From the NCBI RefSeq assembly GCF_030253575.1, contig NC_080564.1, forward strand, positions 6,492,501 through 6,556,500: a DNA stretch of 64,000 bases, written 5' to 3'. Position 1 is the stretch's first letter. Each line of letters opens with the position of its first letter. The notes beneath the pieces are model-generated. The model was given only the letters and a program-made list of their open reading frames with translations. It had not been told where the DNA came from and did no database searches. Below are positions 58,615 to 64,000 of this stretch, one piece after another. The stretch comes from Rhododendron vialii. Its lineage: Eukaryota; Streptophyta; Magnoliopsida; Ericales; Ericaceae. A program made the position numbers and the translations under genes.

Positions 58615-60224
58615 GCAGAGATTTTTGTGACTATAAAATAATGTTGAAGTTCCTCTAGCCTAATTTTAGAATAATCATCCCTAATTTGAATCCCAAAATT
58701 TTAGGCAAATCTTTAAAATCTCCGGCCCCTAATTTCAGCAACTACGCCCCCCCCCCACAAAAAAAAAAAAAAAAAAACCATTGCAACCTATTCCAATTTG
58801 GAGCGACAACTTTCCAATACCCCATTCCACTTTACAGTGGCGACCTCCCATCACCACGTCGCCGATCAACCAGTCATCGTCGCCGAGAGAGCAGCGGCGA
58901 GAGGCAGGCGGCCCCCCTCGCCATCCCCCCGGCGACCTCCCATCACCACGTCACCGACGACCTCCGCCTGTCACCCCTCCCATCACCACGTCGCCGACCA
59001 ATCCTTGTTTGTACACCCTTCTTTGATCTGTTTTTCATCGTTGATTCGGGTCCAGTCGTGTTGGCGATGCGCCACCACTGTTGATCTGATCTGCCTGTCG
59101 CCCTTCTCTCGCCCGTTGGTCTGATCCGCAAACAAGGGCCTGTGATTTGGTCTTGCCCTTGTTTTTTTTAAGGAAACAAATGCACACCAGGTTTTGAATT
59201 AAATCCTTGCATTGTACACAACTAAATTTAATCATGTTATATGTTTATATGTAACTTATTTGTCATGTTTTCTTGTAAAATTTTCATTTGTAAAATAATA
59301 TTGTTGTGGTAAAAGTTTTACATGGTGTTTTTCGTTTCATAGTGTGTTTTTTTTCAAGGTGTGTTATTTGTTTATATGTAATCATGTTTACGTTGTGTAA
59401 TTTGTTTCATGGTGTATTTCATCGTGGCATATTTTATTAAGCATAGTTCATGATGTATTGTGATCAATCCTAACAATGTATTTTGATTTGTATTTTTAAA
59501 TAAATCATGGTGAATTCATAAAATCGTAATTATTTTTGTTCGATTAAAGTTGAACTATGAAAGTAGTCAATCATATTTCAAATTACCATAATTTGCAAAA
59601 ATAATTCATGAAAAACATGGTCGATTCCACCATGTTCCAAAAGGCTTCATGATAATGCATGGTTGATATGAAGAAACAAAAATACGGTTTTCGAATTTAA
59701 ATCGGTGAAAATTAAATTTTGAAATCCTCTTTTCTAATTATTTCCCGTAATTATTGTAATTGAATCTCATTAAATTAGAAAATGATTTAATCCCACTAAA
59801 ATAGGAAATGATTGAATCCCACTAATTTAGGAAAGCAATATACACATATATGGATATCTTATTAAAAAGGGTAAGATAGGTAATTCACTATCTAGAAGGA
59901 CGAAAACATAAGTGCAAAAAAAGTGCTGGATAAAAACTTACAGAGAGTTGCACCCGAGGATTATTCGATCTTTAATTCTCCCAAAAAAATATAGTTGTGG
60001 TTTCTAGATGTAGTAAAGGTTTTTGCAAGCCTGACCTTGAGATTTTCAAGGTCATAGGCGGGGTTTGAAAATGAGGCCTTTCATTTTTTAGTATATTAAT
60101 TAGTTGTTCGATATAGGAAACAAGAAAACCTTGTTGTTCGGTGGCAAAGTGGTTGTACTAAGCCTCGAAAGCATTGTTCAAAGCATTTTTTTTAGGGAGG
60201 TTCCTAAAATTGTTGCATTAAAAA
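58615..60224. other. Gene-free stretch, GC-rich block with CCCATCACCACGTC repeats
   Basis: C8 and A19 homopolymers lie at 58748-58777. Three copies of CTCCCATCACCACGTCxCCG lie at about 58844, 58928 and 58977 in a GC-rich block to 59130, which yields overlapping open frames on both strands. The remainder is AT-rich. A transposon interior is likely; no gene supported. Confidence 0.4.
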
Positions 60225-60357
60225 GGGAAAATGACGGACAAGGACTTGTTTTGATAATTAATACTCGCCAAAGACATTTTCAACATTAACAATTGTTCTC
60301 AGCATGTCTTTGGTGGGTATTAATTATCAAAACACGTCTTAGGCCGTCATTTTCTCC
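60225..60357. mobile_element. Fold-back MITE, TTTTGATAATTAATACCCG family, copy 2
   Basis: Arms GGGAAAATGACGGACAAGGA and, inverted from the right, GGAGAAAATGACGGCCTAAG; both continue through TTTTGATAATTAATAC(T/C)CGCCAAAGACAT. 133 bp, same family as 36348-36479. Confidence 0.85.
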
Positions 60358-61059
60358 GTTAAAAATTGAATGGGCCAAGTACCCCCTAGTGGGCCTATGC
60401 TCAGAGCCAGACTTGGATTTTTTAACATTTTTCTCAGAATTTCCGAAGCCGCTACTGTTTAATAATTTAAATATAAAATTAAAAATATATTTTAACAAAA
60501 TCATCAAAAGAAAAAATAATTTAAAATAGAAATTTGAATTATATTTATCTTTCTAATTTTTTGAAGTTTGGCGCATATTTTCTTTTTCTTTTTCTTTTCC
60601 TTGTCAAGATAGATAATTAAATTTTAAAAATTAGCATAAAACAAATAAAGATAAATCAAAATACATAATTTGGGTCAAACCCCTAGTGTTGGGTTGTGAG
60701 CTCACCAGATGACTTCTATTTATGTATATTAAACCGTCCATATATTACATTGTTTATGTTTATATTTTCAAATATCAAAAATAGCTCAGCCTTATAATTG
60801 CAATTATTGTTCAATTTATAACAAATATTTATGGGACAACCATGTGATTAAGATTGTTGGATGAAGTTGGATTTTTCTTATAGTGTAGAATAAGTAGACC
60901 CATTCATTTTCTTACCAAATTTGTTTGGTTCGGTTTCATGATTCTATATTTTGTTTTATAATTTCAAGAATCGCATCCTATGCTAACTACTAAATAAATT
61001 CAACTACCTTTTATACAAAAGTGCTTTGACTATTGTCCGTCTTATATTTAATTACAAAA
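60358..61059. other. Gene-free stretch
   Basis: AT-rich sequence with no supported gene or paired termini. Confidence 0.4.
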
Positions 61060-61246
61060 CTAGCAGCTAACTCGTGCTAGGCACGAACTAGTAATTAAAA
61101 ATGAACAAATGCATAATTATCTTTGTTGAGAATTTAATGGATGGATTGATTTGTGAAGCTTGAAATTAGAAAGAGTTTGAGAGGTCTAATGGGATTTTAG
61201 TAATCTTGTCAATTAAGAATTTTACTAATTTACAATTCAAATTAGA
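61060..61246 (-). mobile_element. Candidate mini-Helitron, 187 bp
   Basis: On the minus strand: 3' end TCGTGC-CTA-GCACGA hairpin, 11-base spacer, CTAG followed by T. A possible 5' start TCTAATTTGAATTGTAAATT preceded by A is at 61246. The 3' end resembles that of the 9617-12685 Helitron; the 5' end is less certain. Confidence 0.5.
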
Positions 61247-61275
61247 TGGGATACACATCTCTGGAGACTCTTTTG

Positions 61276-61396
61276 CTTTGAAGGAGGGTAAGAGGGTAAT
61301 TCCACATACCAACTCACCTAGGCAATTGTTTCTCCCTAGTCAGCAATTGCCTAGGTGAGTTGGTATGTGGAATTACCCTATTGCCCTCCTTCAAAG
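61276..61396. repeat. Inverted repeat, 53-bp arms, 15-bp loop
   Basis: Left arm from CTTTGAAGGAGGGTAAGAGG to CACCTAGGCAATTG and right arm from CAATTGCCTAGGTGAGTTGG to GCCCTCCTTCAAAG pair with two mismatches (61276-61328 and 61344-61396). The transcript would fold into a long hairpin. Confidence 0.9.
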
Positions 61397-62164
61397 CAAC
61401 CAAGTCTTGTCCACTCATTGTGGTTTGGGTGCTTGACCTCTGGTGTAGGCCCCTTGGGCTCTCTGTCGTGGTGCCACTCCTCAGTGGCGAAGCTCTTGGG
61501 TCTGCGTCAGCTGAGTTGGCTCCCACATCGGAAGTTTGGGTATTGTGTGTGTATTTAAAGGGTCCATTATGCTTTTCCCTAGACTCTTTTGCTCAATAAT
61601 GCTAAAATCCTTCTGCACAAATCTCTTATGGTCAACATCAAACTACCCAACAGTCCCAGCTCAATCGCACAATTCTTCAAAAAAATCCTGCATTCATGTT
61701 CTTAATCCTTGCTCTCGCAGATCTTAGCAGTTAACGTCTTATTTGAAATATATTTTCACAATCACGCTCCCGCACTGACACACGAATTGTGCGACTGAGG
61801 TTCATGTCCACAATACATCTCTAGAGACTAACGTGTGCGATCCATGCCCATCACATTTATCACAATAAAATACTAAATAAAAAATAACTATCAAAAGAAT
61901 TTAAAACCAGACAGAATTATTTGCAGTTTGCTTCGAGGGCTCTTCTTCTTCTTCTCAATTTTCCGCTTCAATCTCCGATGCTCTCAGGCTTTTCATCAAA
62001 TTATCCACGAATTCCGTCCATTCCAAACCCTAATCACTTGCTTCCGTAACCGCTATTCGTCGAAACCAAGTCGCTGGAAAATCGCGCAATCCAGAGCCCT
62101 AGTTCTTCAAAGCGGGGGACGGGATTCTATTTTTGTCGGGGGGGCGAAGTTCGAATTTTCGAAG
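61397..62164 (+). promoter_or_regulatory. Upstream region and 5' UTR of CULLIN 3
   Basis: 61397-61570 looks like retroelement-derived sequence (CCCACATCGGAAGTTTGGG is a common LTR phrase). The CUL3 leader is taken from about 61930, pyrimidine-rich at 61941-61957. The frame is open back to 61928 but contains no ATG before 62165, so the leader is non-coding. Confidence 0.5.
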
Positions 62165-62325
62165 ATGAGTGCTCAGAAGAAGAGGAATTTCCAGATAGAG
62201 GCGTTCAAGCATCGGGTCGTGGTGGATCCGAAGTACGCAGAGAAGACTTGGAAGATTCTGGAGCATGCGATTCACGAGATCTACAATCACAACGCTAGTG
62301 GCCTCAGCTTTGAAGAGCTTTACAG
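62165..62325 (+). CDS. CUL3: CULLIN 3, first coding exon (partial gene)
   Basis: CUL3 is the scaffold of ubiquitin ligases that use BTB-domain proteins as substrate adaptors; its N-terminus binds the BTB adaptor. The exon encodes MSAQKKRNFQIEAFKHRVVV, DPKYAEKTWKILEHAIHEIY and NHNASGLSFEELYR, 53 codons plus two bases, with only a few differences from the Arabidopsis CUL3 start as I recall it. The first ATG of the frame is used. The donor AG|GTTTTT at 62325 splits the Arg codon. No second exon is found before 64000, so the intron exceeds 1.67 kb and the cullin repeats, cullin homology domain and neddylation site are outside. Confidence 0.95.
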
Positions 62326-64000
62326 GTTTTTCTTGCTTCGTAATCTATCTGTATTTTTCACATATGTTTCTCATCGTTATTAATATCGAGCTTTTTGCAA
62401 AACGTAATAGGATTCGCTTACTAGTTTTAATCTAAGTCACATAATTCGTGTGCACGTGTGCGAGCGTGGAAGTGGAAGTGCCTTTTAGAAATAGCCCAAA
62501 CTATTAGAATTCGCGAGAGCGAGGATTTCTGCTCCTACCGAACAATCTTGTGCTTAGGTGTTAATATGTACTTAGTAATTGAACGTCTTTTAGCCAAATC
62601 GTTCTCGTTTGAGAACGAACGTTTTTCAAAAATTTCCCAAGCCGCTAGAATTCACGAGAGTGAGGATATAGAGCTTGAGCGGAGAGCGAGGAGCAAGAGC
62701 GAAGGGTCCTGCTGAAGGATTATGTGACTAGTTGTAAATATGATGTACTTAGTAAGTGAACGTTTTGAGTCAAACCGTTTGTGAAGATGTGCGTTTGCAA
62801 TGATGCGTGACGTAGAGTTGTGGGAAGTTTTGATATCCGCATAGGAAATTGATATAGAAGAAAAGTAATTAGAGCGACAAAAGAGAATTTTATTTGAGGC
62901 ATATGCTTATTATGCATGTTTGTCTATGTATCGACTGGAAACGTCTACGTAATCTTTTACCAAGACATGATCGAATATCCAACTTTGCCAAGACATTTTT
63001 CAATACTAGACGCCCAGGCACTCGTGATGCCTGCATAAACTGTGTTACGGAAAAGATGGAAAGAGTAAAATCTTGAATGGAGATTAATCTGTCATGAAGT
63101 CTGGGATGTGGAAGTAGAAAAGAGGGGAGAAGAAATTTGGGGTGGCAGTTTTTTTTTCCCCTTCTTGGCGGTTTTTTTTGGTAGTTAAAGGGGTAATTTG
63201 AAAAAAAAATGTGATAGCTAGCCTCAAAACTGACGTTCACATCAAAAGGGATGTGCCCTCTATAATAGGAATAGATAGATATGGTGGGGTTTTCTCTGCA
63301 TGCCATTCTTCTGTAATGGTGGCAATGTTGTAAGGGACTTGTAGCTGGTTATTTGGAACCGTCAGATTACGATTATGTCCCATAAGTCATGCTATACGCT
63401 TAAATAGACAAGCAGAGAAGTTGGAAAATGATTAGAATAATACCTGTCAAACTTAGTATGGAACTTTGGAAGTTTTTCTATACATAAGTGTGAGTGGAAC
63501 TGGTGATTCGACAACCACAGGATGGGGTTAGCCAAGGATGACTGAACCAGCATATTTTTCCCTTCCTGATTTGGGGGACCCTAAGTTCTTTGGAATGGCA
63601 TTTTGGTTTGTTTAGAATTTTGAAAATTGATTTGTTGACCGCATCTTTCGTTACAGTTATAAAACAGGATGGAGGTGTCTCAGTCTTGTAAGTTTGTGCA
63701 ACAGCGATTTTATGAATTAGTAGTAGCTTTGATGTGGAAACGGTTTCGATCTTTGAATCCATTATTGCTCCACACATAGATCAAAATCTAGGCTCTTAGT
63801 GTTTAAAATGGATACTTATTATGTATTCCATGTCTCTTCTCTCCCAGTCTTCCTTTGTCGTGATAATTGTTGGCTCAAGTAAAAGATTCTTTTTCTCCAC
63901 AACTCTTATTTTCTTTAAGCCATTCCTGAAGTAAAAAACCACAACGATTCCATTTCAGTTTTCACTACGAGGATGACTTTCCATGGATAAGGGTTAACAA
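62326..64000 (+). other. CULLIN 3 intron 1 (partial)
   Basis: No cullin-like coding sequence is seen. It carries a diverged tandem duplication of about 145 bp at about 62490-62790. Short frames here are not supported. Confidence 0.6.
62490..62790. repeat. Diverged tandem duplication in CUL3 intron 1
   Basis: Shared blocks in order: CTA(T)TAGAATTCxCGAGAGxGAGGAT, TATGTACTTAGTAAxTGAACGT and AGxCAAAxCGTT, at about 62500-62610 and 62645-62785. Confidence 0.7.

Noticed and set aside
58686..59131. Several overlapping Pro/Arg/His-rich frames on both strands
   Set aside because: GC-rich repeats of CCCATCACCACGTC keep all frames open; none has domain features.

Overview
This window is nuclear DNA of a flowering plant, most likely a eudicot. 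The signs are split genes with GT-AG introns, long AT-rich intergenic DNA full of small transposons, and plant-specific gene families. The species cannot be fixed from sequence alone. Seven protein genes can be supported, about one per 9 kb. Three are incomplete or damaged: two run off the window ends and one has a frameshift.

Layout. (1) 1-1.7 kb, minus strand: first coding exon and 5' region of a receptor-like cytoplasmic kinase of the PBL34/35/36 type; its kinase domain lies outside the window. (2) 2.6-13.3 kb, plus: an F-box/LRR/FBD gene whose three exons are spread over 10.7 kb because introns 1 and 2 are filled with mobile DNA. These include fold-back elements, a hAT-like element nested in a MITE, a copia-type LTR remnant and a 3.07-kb Helitron. 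Exon 1 carries a one-base frameshift. (3) 13.3-24.9 kb: gene-free repeat land with two TRIM retrotransposons, a Stowaway MITE, SINEs, a minisatellite and (TA)n-associated fold-back elements. (4) 24.99-26.2 kb, plus: intronless glutaredoxin-like gene with an MGC N-terminus. (5) 26.2-38.1 kb: gene-free, with a Mutator-type MITE, a long-TIR element and a retroposon. (6) 38.1-39.3 kb, minus: small PRE/KIDARI-type bHLH gene in two exons. (7) 39.5-49.6 kb: repeats, including a hAT element, a hAT MITE and a 1.34-kb solo LTR. (8) 49.8-52.0 kb, plus: complete four-exon alpha-tubulin gene. (9) 53.7-56.2 kb, minus: POPEYE/bHLH47-type iron-response bHLH gene, convergent with tubulin. (10) 56.9-61.4 kb: solo LTR, fold-back elements, mini-Helitron and a 53-bp-arm inverted repeat. 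(11) 62.2 kb to the end, plus: first coding exon of CULLIN 3 and part of its long intron.

The genes do not form a pathway. They are independent housekeeping, signalling and regulatory genes. No biosynthetic cluster, CRISPR array, virus or new multi-gene system is evident. The unusual content is the layering of mobile elements, several of which have exact target-site duplications and can be dated relative to one another, and the broken F-box gene.
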